Assembly (NCBI RefSeq): GCF_024169655.1
Contig: NZ_JALJWV010000001.1
Location: forward strand, 5,934,001 to 5,998,000
DNA from: Pseudomonas marginalis
Lineage (GTDB): Bacteria > Pseudomonadota > Gammaproteobacteria > Pseudomonadales > Pseudomonadaceae
Length of the DNA stretch: 64,000 nucleotides
Direction: 5' to 3'
A program made the translations under genes and the position numbers. The notes under the pieces are model-generated. The model did no database searches. It saw only the letters and a list, made by a program, of their open reading frames with translations, and was not told the DNA's origin. Shown piece after piece: positions 42,451 to 52,378 of this stretch. Every line of letters begins with the position of its first letter. Within the stretch, counting starts at the first letter, position 1.

Positions 42451-43916
42451 CAATCTATTCCCAACTCTTTCCAGATCGCATCGACACGCGCCGTCACGGC
42501 TTCGTCCTTGACGATCACCCTGCCCCACTCGCGGGTGGTCTCACCCGGCCATTTGTGCGTGGCATCCAGGCCCATCTTCGAGCCCAGGCCCGAGACCGGC
42601 GAGGCGAAATCGAGGTAGTCGATCGGCGTGTTGTCGATCATCACCGTGTCGCGCTTGGGGTCCATGCGCGTGGTGATGGCCCAGATCACGTCGTTCCAGT
42701 CGCGGGCATTGATGTCATCGTCGGTGACGATAACGAACTTGGTGTACATGAACTGTCGCAAAAACGACCACACGCCGAGCATGACCCGCTTGGCATGGCC
42801 TGGGTACGACTTCTTCATGGTCACGATGGCCATGCGGTACGAACAGCCTTCCGGCGGCAGGTAAAAGTCGGTGATTTCCGGGAACTGCTTCTGCAGGATC
42901 GGCACGAACACTTCGTTCAGCGCCACCCCGAGAATCGCTGGCTCATCCGGCGGACGGCCGGTGTAGGTGCTGTGGTAGATCGGCTTGATCCGATGAGTGA
43001 TGCGCTCGACGGTGAACACCGGGAAGCTGTCGACTTCGTTGTAGTAGCCGGTGTGGTCGCCGTAGGGGCCTTCGTCGGCCATTTCGCCGGGGTGGATCAC
43101 GCCTTCGAGGATGATTTCCGCCGTGGCCGGCACTTGCAGGTCGTTGCCACGGCACTTCACCAGCTCGGTGCGGTTGCCGCGCAGCAGGCCAGCGAAGGCG
43201 TATTCGGACAGGCTGTCAGGCACCGGGGTCACGGCGCCGAGGATGGTCGCCGGGTCGGCGCCCAGGGCCACGGAGACCGGGAACGGCTGGCCGGGGTGCT
43301 TTTCGCACCATTCACGGAAGTCCAGCGCGCCGCCACGGTGGCTCAGCCAACGCATGATCACCTTGTTGCGGCCGATCACTTGCTGACGGTAGATACCGAG
43401 GTTCTGGCGATCCTTGTTCGGGCCTTTGGTGACGGTCAGGCCCCAGGTGATCAGCGGGCCAACGTCGCCGGGCCAGCAGGTCTGCACCGGGAGCATGCCC
43501 AGGTCGACGTCATCGCCTTCGATGACGACTTCCTGGCACGCCGCGTCCTTGACCACCTTGGGCGCCATGGCAATGATCTTGCGGAAGATCGGCAGCTTCG
43601 ACCAGGCGTCCTTCAAGCCCTTGGGTGGCTCGGGCTCTTTGAGGAAGGCCAGCAACTTGCCGATCTCGCGCAGTTCGCTGACCGACTCGGCGCCCATGCC
43701 AAAGGCCACGCGGTCGGGGGTGCCGAACAGGTTGCCGAGCACCGGGATATCAAAACCGGTCGGGTTCTCGAACAGCAGCGCCGGGCCCTTGTTGCGCAGG
43801 GTACGGTCGCAAATCTCTGTCATTTCCAGCACCGGCGAAACCGGCACCTGGATACGTTTCAACTCTCCGCGCTGCTCAAGTTGCTGCACGAAATCCCGAA
43901 GATCCTTGAATTTCAT
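42450..43916 (-). CDS. ubiD: 4-hydroxy-3-polyprenylbenzoate decarboxylase UbiD
   Basis: This 488-aa prenyl-FMN-dependent decarboxylase removes the carboxyl group of the ubiquinone precursor. Conserved segments include the N-terminal MKFKDLRDFVQQLEQRGELKRI, GIYRQQVIGRNKVIMRW and the acidic EGPYGDHTGYYN (after ADEGP). The ATG at 43916 is chosen; an in-frame GTG at 43928 would add four residues. It is translationally linked with the reductase gene downstream. Synteny matches PA5237. Confidence 0.95.
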   Translation of the reverse strand: MKFKDLRDFVQQLEQRGELKRIQVPVSPVLEMTEICDRTLRNKGPALLFENPTGFDIPVLGNLFGTPDRVAFGMGAESVSELREIGKLLAFLKEPEPPKGLKDAWSKLPIFRKIIAMAPKVVKDAACQEVVIEGDDVDLGMLPVQTCWPGDVGPLITWGLTVTKGPNKDRQNLGIYRQQVIGRNKVIMRWLSHRGGALDFREWCEKHPGQPFPVSVALGADPATILGAVTPVPDSLSEYAFAGLLRGNRTELVKCRGNDLQVPATAEIILEGVIHPGEMADEGPYGDHTGYYNEVDSFPVFTVERITHRIKPIYHSTYTGRPPDEPAILGVALNEVFVPILQKQFPEITDFYLPPEGCSYRMAIVTMKKSYPGHAKRVMLGVWSFLRQFMYTKFVIVTDDDINARDWNDVIWAITTRMDPKRDTVMIDNTPIDYLDFASPVSGLGSKMGLDATHKWPGETTREWGRVIVKDEAVTARVDAIWKELGID

Positions 43917-43975
43917 TAACCATGCCACCCGTAAAATAGGCGTACATCCTACCTGCTATGAGGGCGGCTGGCAGC

Positions 43976-45958
43976 TTAATTGGCCGTCAGCCCCCGTGAT
44001 TGCAGCGAACTGAACAGCGGCTCCAGGAAGGCTTCGATGTGCCGCGCGCCGACGTCGGAGAGGTGGTTATCGTCGGTATACAGCGCACGGCCATCGCGCT
44101 CGACCCGGCACAGACCGTCGGCGCCACACAGCAGGGGCGCGGGGTCGAGCACCACCACGCCGCTGTCGGCCGCCGCCAACGCGTTGAATAGCTGAGTAAT
44201 GAAGGCCTGGCGCTGTTCATGCTCGGCCACGGGAAGCCCTTCCCCTTCAACCGGGCGGTGCATCATGGCCAGGCGACTGAGGCGGTAAGGCACGATGATT
44301 TTCTGCAGCGGGACCTCCTTGACCAGCCACACGCGATGCCCGGCGGCGCGCAACCCTCTGATGCGCTCACGCAGGCCCTCGGCGAAGCGCTGCTCCGCCA
44401 CGGCGCGCGCGTACTCACCGGTACTCGGGTCCTTGAGCGCGAGCTCCTTATCGCCCGACATTTGCCCATAAAGGTACAGGCTCCAGCGCGCCGCCAGCAC
44501 TACATCGCTGAACGACTGTTCGGCCAGGGCCTTCTCGACGCGCTGGTTGAAATGCGCGCACTGGGTGATGTTCTCGAGACCGTCCAACGGCATGCAGCCG
44601 GCAAAACTGGCCTGGACCAGACTGATATCGTGGCGTTTGGCCGCGTCCTTCAGCGCCGGAATCAAGACTGTGGCGTGGCTGTCGCCCCAGACCAGCGTGG
44701 ACACCGAGCGGCTTTGTGGGCCGAAATGGCAAAACAGCCGCTCATCCGGGGTTTTCTGGTCCGCCAGGCAGGCCGTCAGTTCCGGGCTCCACTTCTTCGC
44801 CTGGGCATAACGCAATGCCTGTTCGGACAGGCGCCAAGGCACGCCATTGGTTTCACGTAATGCCAGGCCGGTGATGCCGAAGCACAGGATGCCGGCTGCG
44901 GCAGCAACCAGGATCGCCTTGCGCCCGGCCAGCAGACGTTTTTCCCGAAACGGCGCCTCCACGAAGCGCCAGGACAAATAACCCAGCACCAGGCTCAGCA
45001 GTATCAACCCGCCCAATTGCGCCACGTTCAAGCCATCAACCGCGGCGTAGTTGGCGTACACGAACACCGGCCAATGCCACAGGTACCAGGAATAGGAAAT
45101 AAGCCCCACGCCCACCATCAGCCGCGAACTCAGCAGCCGCCCGACCCAGGTCACTTGCTGCCCATTGGCCCAGATCAACCCGACCGTGCCCAGCACCGGC
45201 AACAAAGCCGCCGCGCCTGGGAACGGTGTATGTCGGTCAAAACCGAATATGGCGGTCAGGATCAATCCCAGGGAGACCAGGCTGACCCCTTGCGCCAGGC
45301 GCGTTGAAGCGCGCCACTCATACCTGGGCATGACCGCCAGCACGGCGCCGGCCAGCAATTCCCAGGCACGCAAGTGCAGCAGGTAGAACGCTTTCTGCGG
45401 CTGATGGGAAACCGCCCAGACACTCATGCCAAATGACACCAGCAACACCGCGAACAACGCCAGACGCCAGTGTTTCAAACGGCTTGAAAGCAGGGTCAGC
45501 AGGAATGGAAAGAGGATGTAGAACTGCTCTTCTACCGCCAGCGACCAGGTGTGCAGCAAGGGTTTGATGTCGGAGGCCATATCGAAATAGCCGTGCTGGC
45601 GGGCAAACAAGAGGTTGGAGGTGAACGTCACCTGATAGTGCGCAGAGCGCCCCAGCGCTTCATAGTCCTTGGGCGCCAGCAAAAACCAGCCCACTGCCAG
45701 TGTCGCGGCCATCATCACAAACAATGCCGGCAAGATACGCCGCGCACGGCGCGCCCAGAAGTTCACGAAGCTGAAACGCCCGGCCTGGCGTTCGCGCCAG
45801 ATAATCGAGGTGATCAAGAAGCCTGAAATCACAAAGAACACGTCGACGCCGACAAAGCCGCCGGTGACGCCCGGAACCCCAAAATGGAACAGCACGACAG
45901 CAAGGACAGCGATAGCACGCAGGCCATCAATGTCTCTTCGATAAGCAAGAGTGGTCAT
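43976..45958 (-). CDS. Acyltransferase 3 with C-terminal SGNH domain (OafA/YrhL family)
   Basis: This 660-aa protein has an N-terminal membrane acyltransferase domain with about 10-11 helices (YRRDIDGLRAIAVLAVVLFHFG at the start, HTWSLAVEEQFYILFP near residue 145) and a C-terminal periplasmic SGNH domain (about 395-655) with VWGDSHATVLIP and a DDNHLSDVGARHIE Asp/His pair. Such proteins O-acetylate lipopolysaccharide or other surface glycans. An in-frame TTG at 45973 is an alternative start. It lies between ubiD and rho as in P. aeruginosa (PA5238). Confidence 0.9.
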   Translation of the reverse strand: MTTLAYRRDIDGLRAIAVLAVVLFHFGVPGVTGGFVGVDVFFVISGFLITSIIWRERQAGRFSFVNFWARRARRILPALFVMMAATLAVGWFLLAPKDYEALGRSAHYQVTFTSNLLFARQHGYFDMASDIKPLLHTWSLAVEEQFYILFPFLLTLLSSRLKHWRLALFAVLLVSFGMSVWAVSHQPQKAFYLLHLRAWELLAGAVLAVMPRYEWRASTRLAQGVSLVSLGLILTAIFGFDRHTPFPGAAALLPVLGTVGLIWANGQQVTWVGRLLSSRLMVGVGLISYSWYLWHWPVFVYANYAAVDGLNVAQLGGLILLSLVLGYLSWRFVEAPFREKRLLAGRKAILVAAAAGILCFGITGLALRETNGVPWRLSEQALRYAQAKKWSPELTACLADQKTPDERLFCHFGPQSRSVSTLVWGDSHATVLIPALKDAAKRHDISLVQASFAGCMPLDGLENITQCAHFNQRVEKALAEQSFSDVVLAARWSLYLYGQMSGDKELALKDPSTGEYARAVAEQRFAEGLRERIRGLRAAGHRVWLVKEVPLQKIIVPYRLSRLAMMHRPVEGEGLPVAEHEQRQAFITQLFNALAAADSGVVVLDPAPLLCGADGLCRVERDGRALYTDDNHLSDVGARHIEAFLEPLFSSLQSRGLTAN

Positions 45959-46064
45959 AAGAATGGTGGTCAATCTGATACGAATGGGAGCTGAAGTAAG
46001 CGCATGTTTACTTTTTGTTACTTAACCGACACTTATGACATAAAACGCACTTATTTTCGACGTA

Positions 46065-46098
46065 AAAAAAATGGCGCCCCGAAGGGCGCCATTTTTTT
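46065..46098. terminator. Bidirectional terminator downstream of rho
   Basis: AAAAAAATGGCGCCC pairs perfectly with GGGCGCCATTTTTTT around CGAA, giving A and T runs on both sides. It ends rho (minus) and insulates the acyltransferase gene. Confidence 0.92.
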
Positions 46099-46115
46099 GG
46101 ACCTGAAACGTCGTA

Positions 46116-47375
<1,260 letters not shown>

Positions 47376-47560
47376 ATAGGAATGACGTAATCATTTATGG
47401 AGGGGGGAAATTAAGCTTTTGGCTTAATGAGGCCGCGCCGCAGAGAAGGCGACATGATCGCGTACTAATCGAAAAGGAATGCGTCGGCGACGGCTTGCAG
47501 GGGGCAGTGGAGAAACCAGTGCGGGGCCGAATGTACCACCTGAATTTCGGAGCGTCTAGC
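47376..47560 (-). promoter_or_regulatory. rho 5' leader, probable Pseudomon-Rho element
   Basis: The 185-nt leader carries an ATTAAGC / GCTTAAT hairpin (47410-47428) followed by a C-rich stretch CCCCCCTCC close to the start codon, with further G/C-rich sequence upstream. A structured RNA motif named Pseudomon-Rho is known in front of rho in Pseudomonas, presumably for autoregulation. I place it here by position and could not check the fold. Confidence 0.5.
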
Positions 47561-47571
47561 CCTGTTTCACG

Positions 47572-47601
47572 AAAAAGCCCCGCAAATTGCGGGGCTTTTT
47601 T
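47572..47601 (-). terminator. Terminator of trxA
   Basis: AAAAAGCCCCGC and GCGGGGCTTTTT form a perfect 12-bp stem around AAATT just beyond the trxA stop. A and T runs flank both sides. Confidence 0.9.
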
Positions 47602-47609
47602 GACGACGC

Positions 47610-47939
47610 TTAGATGTTCGCGTCGAGGAATGCCGCCAACTGGGACTTCGACAGCGCGCCCACTTTGGTCGCTTCCACGTTGCCGTCCTTGAACAGCATC
47701 AGCGTCGGAATACCACGCACGCCGTGCTTGGCCGGGGTTCCCTGGTTTTCGTCGATGTTCAACTTGGCAATGGTCAGCTTGCCAGCGTAGGTGGTTGCAA
47801 TCTCGTCCAGAACCGGAGCGATCATTTTGCAAGGGCCACACCATTCAGCCCAGTAGTCAACCAGCACCGGGCCAGTTGCCTTGAGTACTTCGGCCTCAAA
47901 GGTCGCGTCAGTGACGTGCTTGATAAGATCGTTGCTCAT
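47610..47939 (-). CDS. trxA: Thioredoxin TrxA
   Basis: This is a 109-aa cytoplasmic thioredoxin with the active site WAEWCGPCKM and the cis-proline segment RGIPTLMLFKDG. The open frame extends 14 codons upstream, but the ATG at 47939 gives the conserved start MSNDLIKHVTDATFE. It is monocistronic, upstream of rho on the same strand with its own terminator. Confidence 0.97.
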   Translation of the reverse strand: MSNDLIKHVTDATFEAEVLKATGPVLVDYWAEWCGPCKMIAPVLDEIATTYAGKLTIAKLNIDENQGTPAKHGVRGIPTLMLFKDGNVEATKVGALSKSQLAAFLDANI

Positions 47940-48060
47940 GGATGTCTCCGGATTGTAAGCAAAAAAAACGTGGCCCATCATAGCTGCCCTTCCCCCGTTC
48001 AGGAAGCCGCCTCTGATTGAGTCTTGCTATGGTGTTGCATGAGTTTGGGTATCGCCCCGC

Positions 48061-48756
48061 TCACGGAGACACCGGCGTCACAAAGGCAATCCCCGTGCGC
48101 AACGCCGCATTGCGCACGTGCTCCTGCATGCTTTTCTGCGCCGCCGCACTGGCGCGACGGGCCAGCGCGCGCAGAATTCTACGGTGCTCCTGCCAGGTTT
48201 CCATGGCCCGTTCCGGCCGGATGAACGGTAGCTTCTGGCTCTCCAGGAACACCTCGGCGCTGGCACTCAGGATGCTGACCATCGCCTGATTGCCACTGGC
48301 CAGGAGGAGGCGCTGGTGGAATTCGAAGTCCAGCCGGGCGGCGGCTTCGAAGTCGCCGGCCTTGAGCACCTTGCGCATGGCCTCGACATTATCTTCCAGG
48401 CGGTCCAGCTCATCGATGGTCAGCGTGACGGCCGCCAACCCCGACGCAAACCCCTCCAGGGCATAGCGCAACTGGAAGATATCCAGCGGCGTCGCCTGGG
48501 CCGCGAAGGGCCACGCAAACCCCGGCGAGTCTTGCGCCTCTTGTACGAACACGCCTTTGCCCGGCTGCACGCTGACCACCCCCAAGGCACTGAGGGACGA
48601 CAACGCCTCGCGCAATGACGCCCGGCTCACGCCCAACTGCAGCGCCAGGTCGCGCTGGGATGGCAGTGCGTCGCCCGGCCCGAAGCCTTGCTCCTTGATC
48701 AGTTTGCGGATGGCCTGCAAGGCCGCTTCCGGTACCGCTTGGGCGATGGAATTCAT
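48061..48756 (-). CDS. GntR family regulator, FadR subfamily
   Basis: This 231-aa regulator has an N-terminal winged helix (about 10-75, LPSQRDLALQLGVSRASLREALSSLSALGVVSVQPGKGVFV) and a C-terminal all-helical FCD ligand domain (about 90-220, with the DFEFHQRLLLASGN metal-binding type segment). It is divergent from an amino-acid ABC transporter operon and a TGTTCAGACCA palindrome lies between them, so it probably controls that operon in response to its substrate. This is inference. Confidence 0.88.
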   Translation of the reverse strand: MNSIAQAVPEAALQAIRKLIKEQGFGPGDALPSQRDLALQLGVSRASLREALSSLSALGVVSVQPGKGVFVQEAQDSPGFAWPFAAQATPLDIFQLRYALEGFASGLAAVTLTIDELDRLEDNVEAMRKVLKAGDFEAAARLDFEFHQRLLLASGNQAMVSILSASAEVFLESQKLPFIRPERAMETWQEHRRILRALARRASAAAQKSMQEHVRNAALRTGIAFVTPVSP

Positions 48757-48840
48757 AAAAAACTCAAGGTTTCAGACAACTGAGCGCGTAGTTGTAAAGC
48801 TATTCGCGCCTGGCGGCAAGCCACGCCCCAAAGGGGCTCG

Positions 48841-48880
48841 CGCGGTTTTGCCGGCGCTCGAAAACGGTGCGAAAACCGCG
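48841..48880. repeat. Inverted repeat in the regulator/ABC transporter gap
   Basis: CGCGGTTTT (48841-48849) and AAAACCGCG (48872-48880) are perfect complements separated by 22 nt. It may form a hairpin in either leader. Confidence 0.4.
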
Positions 48881-48883
48881 CTC

Positions 48884-48898
48884 ACTGTTCAGACCAGT
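48884..48898. promoter_or_regulatory. Candidate FadR-type operator
   Basis: ACTGTTCAGACCAGT is a near-perfect palindrome and fits the TGGTCNGACCA pattern of FadR-subfamily regulators with one mismatch. It lies 114 bp before the ABC operon start and 128 bp before the regulator start. Confidence 0.4.
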
Positions 48899-49011
48899 AA
48901 GACCACCACAACGCAACAAATCCCGGCCTTGCGGACAATCCGAGCAGTCATGGCATGGGCTGTGCACTGGGCAAAAACAGAATGTCCCTTCGCCCTTCTC
49001 GGAGAGTTCCC

Positions 49012-49797
49012 ATGACCAAGCGCTACAGCGCCCTGCTCACCGCCCTGTTTGCCAGCCTGATGCTGAGCCAGGCTCCCGCCCAGGCCAACGGTCTGGACGA
49101 TATCGTTGCCCGCGGCACCTTGAAGGTCGCCGTGCCCCAGGACTTCCCGCCGTTCGGCTCGGTCGGCCCCGACATGAAACCACGCGGCCTGGACATCGAC
49201 ACCGCCAAGCTGCTGGCCGACCAGCTCAAGGTCAAACTGGAGCTGACCCCGGTCAACAGCACCAACCGCATCCCGTTCCTCACGACCGGCAAGGTCGACC
49301 TGGTGATCTCCAGCCTGGGCAAGAACCCCGAGCGGGAAAAGGTCATCGACTTCTCCAAGGCCTACGCGCCCTTTTACCTGGCCGTATTCGGCCCGCCTGA
49401 TGCCGCCATCAGCAGCATCGACGACCTCAAGGGCAAGACCATCAGCGTGACCCGTGGCGCCATCGAAGACATCGAGCTGACGGCCGTTGCGCCCAAGGAA
49501 GCCACGATCAAGCGCTTCGAAGACAACAACTCGACCATCGCCGCCTACCTGGCCGGCCAGGTCGACCTGATCGCCAGCGGCAACGTGGTGATGGTTGCGA
49601 TCAGCGAGCGCAGCCCGAAACGCGTGCCGGCGCTGAAAGTGAAGCTCAAGGATTCGCCGGTGTACGTGGGCGTGAACAAGAACGAGCCGGCGCTGCTGGA
49701 GAAGGTCAACCAGATCCTGGTCGCGGCCAAGGCCGACGGCAGCCTGGAAAAAAACGCGCTGCAGTGGCTGAAAGAACCCCTGCCTGCTGATCTCTGA
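49012..49797 (+). CDS. Polar amino-acid ABC transporter substrate-binding protein
   Basis: This is a 261-aa periplasmic binding protein of family 3. The signal peptide (about 1-24, ending APAQA) precedes NGLDDIVARGTLKVAVPQDFPPFGSV, the usual first strand. The GLDIDTAKLLADQLKVKLELTPVN and GKVDLVISSLGKNPEREKVIDFSKAY segments are diagnostic. The ATG at 49012 has GGAGAG upstream; 19 further open codons before it are rejected. It is the first gene of a four-gene operon. The bound amino acid is unknown. Confidence 0.9.
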   Translation: MTKRYSALLTALFASLMLSQAPAQANGLDDIVARGTLKVAVPQDFPPFGSVGPDMKPRGLDIDTAKLLADQLKVKLELTPVNSTNRIPFLTTGKVDLVISSLGKNPEREKVIDFSKAYAPFYLAVFGPPDAAISSIDDLKGKTISVTRGAIEDIELTAVAPKEATIKRFEDNNSTIAAYLAGQVDLIASGNVVMVAISERSPKRVPALKVKLKDSPVYVGVNKNEPALLEKVNQILVAAKADGSLEKNALQWLKEPLPADL

Positions 49798-49818
49798 AGC
49801 CTGCGACGGAGCTGATTC

Positions 49819-50487
49819 ATGGCCTATCAATTCGACTTTGTGCCGGTGCTGGCCAATACCGACCTGCTGTTGCGCGGCGCCCTGTTCACCCTTGAACTGA
49901 CGGCGATCGGTGCGATCCTGGGGGTCGCCCTGGGCACCGTCGGCGCAGTGGTGCGGGCGTGGAAAATCCAGCCGTTCGCCTGGTTCTTCGGGGTGTATGT
50001 CGAGTTGATCCGCAACACGCCATTTCTGGTGCAGTTGTTTTTCATCTTCTTCGGCCTGCCTTCCCTGGGGCTGAAAATCACCGAATGGCAAGCGGCGGTA
50101 TTGGCAATGGTGATCAACCTGGGCGCCTATTCCACCGAAATCATCCGCGCCGGCATCCAGGCGATCCCCCGTGGCCAGCTAGAGGCCGCCGCCGCGTTGG
50201 CGATGACGCGCTTCGAGGCGTTCCGCCATGTGGTCCTGCTGCCGGCGCTGGGCAAGGTGTGGCCGGCCCTGAGCAGCCAGATCATCATTGTGATGCTCGG
50301 CTCGGCGGTGTGTTCGCAGATCGCCACCGAAGAGCTGAGTTTTGCCGCTAACTTCATCCAGTCGCGCAACTTCCGCGCCTTTGAGACCTATGCCCTGACC
50401 ACCCTGGTGTACCTGTGCATGGCGCTGATGATTCGCCAGTTGCTCAACTGGATCGGTCGCCGGTTTGTGATGAGGAACAGCCGATGA
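49819..50487 (+). CDS. Amino-acid ABC transporter permease (first)
   Basis: This is a 222-aa HisMQ-type inner-membrane permease with about five helices and an EAA loop (GQLEAAAALAMTRFEAFRHVVLP). The YVELIRNTPFLVQLFFIFFGLP segment is typical of polar amino-acid permeases. It starts 21 nt after the binding-protein gene and overlaps the next permease by 4 nt. Confidence 0.92.
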   Translation: MAYQFDFVPVLANTDLLLRGALFTLELTAIGAILGVALGTVGAVVRAWKIQPFAWFFGVYVELIRNTPFLVQLFFIFFGLPSLGLKITEWQAAVLAMVINLGAYSTEIIRAGIQAIPRGQLEAAAALAMTRFEAFRHVVLLPALGKVWPALSSQIIIVMLGSAVCSQIATEELSFAANFIQSRNFRAFETYALTTLVYLCMALMIRQLLNWIGRRFVMRNSR

Positions 50488-51134
50488 GTGATTTTTCCTT
50501 CTGGGACATCGTGCGCAACCTGCTCATCGGCCTGCAATGGACGCTCTTGCTGTCGCTGGTGGCGTTTGTAGGCGGTGGCCTGATCGGCCTGCTGGTGATG
50601 ACGATGCGCATCAGCCGCAAAGCCTTCCCGCGCAATGTCGCCCGCACCTATATCGAACTGTTCCAGGGCACGCCGCTGTTGATGCAGCTGTTCCTGGTGT
50701 TTTTCGGCATTGCCCTGCTTGGGGTGGATATCTCGCCCTGGCTGGCGGCGGCGATTGCCTTGACCTTGTTTACCAGCGCCTACCTCGCCGAGATCTGGCG
50801 TGGCTGCGTCGACTCCATCGCCCACGGGCAGTGGGAAGCCTCGGCCAGCCTGGCCCTGAATCCGCTTGAACAGCTGCGCTACGTGATCCTGCCCCAGGCC
50901 CTGCGGATTGCCGTAGCACCTACCGTGGGGTTCTCGGTGCAAGTGGTCAAAGGCACTGCCGTGACCTCGATCATCGGCTTCACCGAACTGACCAAGACCG
51001 GCGGCATGCTCGCCAACGCCACGTTCGAGCCTTTTATGGTCTACGGCCTGGTGGCCCTCGGTTACTTCCTGCTCTGTTACCCCTTGTCCCTCAGTGCGCG
51101 CTACCTGGAAAGGAGACTGCATGCCTCTGCTTAG
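50484..51134 (+). CDS. Amino-acid ABC transporter permease (second)
   Basis: This is a 216-aa HisMQ-type permease, partner of the preceding one, with YIELFQGTPLLMQLFLVFFG and the EAA loop GQWEASASLALNPLEQLRYVILP. Its ATG overlaps the previous stop (ATGA). The longer open frame from 50415 is rejected. The two permeases form the heterodimeric channel. Confidence 0.92.
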   Translation: MSDFSFWDIVRNLLIGLQWTLLLSLVAFVGGGLIGLLVMTMRISRKAFPRNVARTYIELFQGTPLLMQLFLVFFGIALLGVDISPWLAAAIALTLFTSAYLAEIWRGCVDSIAHGQWEASASLALNPLEQLRYVILPQALRIAVAPTVGFSVQVVKGTAVTSIIGFTELTKTGGMLANATFEPFMVYGLVALGYFLLCYPLSLSARYLERRLHASA

Positions 51135-51858
51135 AATTTCCGCCCTGCATAAGTATTACGGCGATCACCACGTGCTCAAGGGCATCGACTTGACCGTTGA
51201 AGAAGGCCAGGTCGTCGCGATCATCGGCCGCAGCGGCTCGGGCAAGTCGACCTTGCTGCGCACCCTCAATGGCCTGGAGTCGATCAACGACGGTGTGATC
51301 GAAGTCGACGGCGAATACCTCGACGCCGCCCGCGCCGACCTGCGCAGCCTGCGACAAAAAGTCGGCATGGTGTTCCAACAGTTCAACCTGTTCCCGCACC
51401 TGACGGTGGGCGAAAACGTCATGCTCGCGCCGCAGGTAGTGCAGAAAGTGCCCAAGGCCAAGGCCGCCCAATTGGCGCGGCAGATGCTGGAGCGGGTCGG
51501 CCTGGGCGAGAAGTTCGACGCCTTCCCTGATCGCCTGTCCGGCGGCCAGCAGCAACGCGTCGCCATAGCCCGCGCACTGGCCATGTCGCCCAAGGTGCTG
51601 CTGTGCGACGAGATCACCTCGGCGCTGGACCCGGAACTGGTCAATGAAGTACTCAGCGTGGTGCGCCAACTGGCCAAGGACGGCATGACCCTGATCATGG
51701 TGACCCACGAAATGCGTTTCGCCCGCGAAGTCGGGGACAAGCTGGTGTTCATGCACCAGGGCAAGGTGCATGAAGTAGGCCCACCCCAGGCGCTGTTCGC
51801 CAACCCCAGAACGCCCGAACTGGCCAACTTCATCGGCTCAGTGGGACAGCCGGGCTGA
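51121..51858 (+). CDS. Amino-acid ABC transporter ATP-binding protein
   Basis: This is a 245-aa GlnQ/HisP-type ATPase with Walker A GRSGSGKST near residue 36, signature LSGGQQQRVAIARALA, Walker B VLLCDEITSALDPE and MVTHEM. Its start lies inside the last 14 nt of the second permease gene. Its end overlaps the convergent fimbrial gene by about 29 nt (51830-51858). Confidence 0.93.
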   Translation: MPLLRISALHKYYGDHHVLKGIDLTVEEGQVVAIIGRSGSGKSTLLRTLNGLESINDGVIEVDGEYLDAARADLRSLRQKVGMVFQQFNLFPHLTVGENVMLAPQVVQKVPKAKAAQLARQMLERVGLGEKFDAFPDRLSGGQQQRVAIARALAMSPKVLLCDEITSALDPELVNEVLSVVRQLAKDGMTLIMVTHEMRFAREVGDKLVFMHQGKVHEVGPPQALFANPRTPELANFIGSVGQPG

Positions 51859-52378
51859 CCAGCTCAAAGGTGCCCTGCCCCTCCAGCCGCGTCTGACTGC
51901 GGACCTGCAGGGCATCGGAAGGCAGGTCGATATCGACATCGACCTGGGCGGTCAGTCGCTGGCCGAGCATTGTTTGGCCTGCTGCGCGTGCCACCAGGAC
52001 CTGGCCCGGTAACAACTGCCCGCTGACGGTTTCACCGGGCAGATGCGCCACTTCCCACTCCACGGCGCGCCCATCCACCTGAGCATGCCTGAGATGCATA
52101 CGCATACGCCCCTGGCGATCAAACCGGAAACCTTGCCCGTCCGCCGCACCGATGAACCGCAACGCCATCACCGAAGGCTGCGCACACGCGACGTTCAGAT
52201 GCAGCGTGCGGGTGCCAAGGGCCAAGGTGGTGCTTTCGACAAGGGCCTCCCGGCGAATGACCCCATAGTCGATGCGCGGCTGGCTCACGGACAACCGGCA
52301 GTTTTCAGCGCGCACGCCCTGGGCCATCAACACCGTGCAGAACAGGGCGACGCCCGTACTTTTCCACTTACCGGCCAT
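51830..52378 (-). CDS. Fimbrial subunit-like protein (last gene of chaperone-usher cluster)
   Basis: This protein of about 182 aa has a signal peptide (about 1-23, MAGKWKSTGVALFCTVLMAQ then GVRA) followed by a beta-rich domain with two cysteines (ENCRLSVSQPRIDYGVI and LHLNVACAQP), the disulfide spacing of pilin-like subunits. The ATG at 52378 overlaps the usher end by 11 nt; in-frame ATGs at 52402 and 52414 are alternatives. It could be a tip or minor subunit. It ends convergently with the amino-acid ATPase gene, overlapping it. Confidence 0.7.
   Translation of the reverse strand: MAGKWKSTGVALFCTVLMAQGVRAENCRLSVSQPRIDYGVIRREALVESTTLALGTRTLHLNVACAQPSVMALRFIGAADGQGFRFDRQGRMRMHLRHAQVDGRAVEWEVAHLPGETVSGQLLPGQVLVARAAGQTMLGQRLTAQVDVDIDLPSDALQVRSQTRLEGQGTFELVSPAVPLSR

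Noticed and set aside
42555..43919. 454-codon plus-strand frame
   Set aside because: Antisense to ubiD; composition typical of a shadow frame.
48955..49011. Longer start for the amino-acid binding protein
   Set aside because: The extra 19 residues precede a complete signal peptide, and the ATG at 49012 has its own ribosome site.
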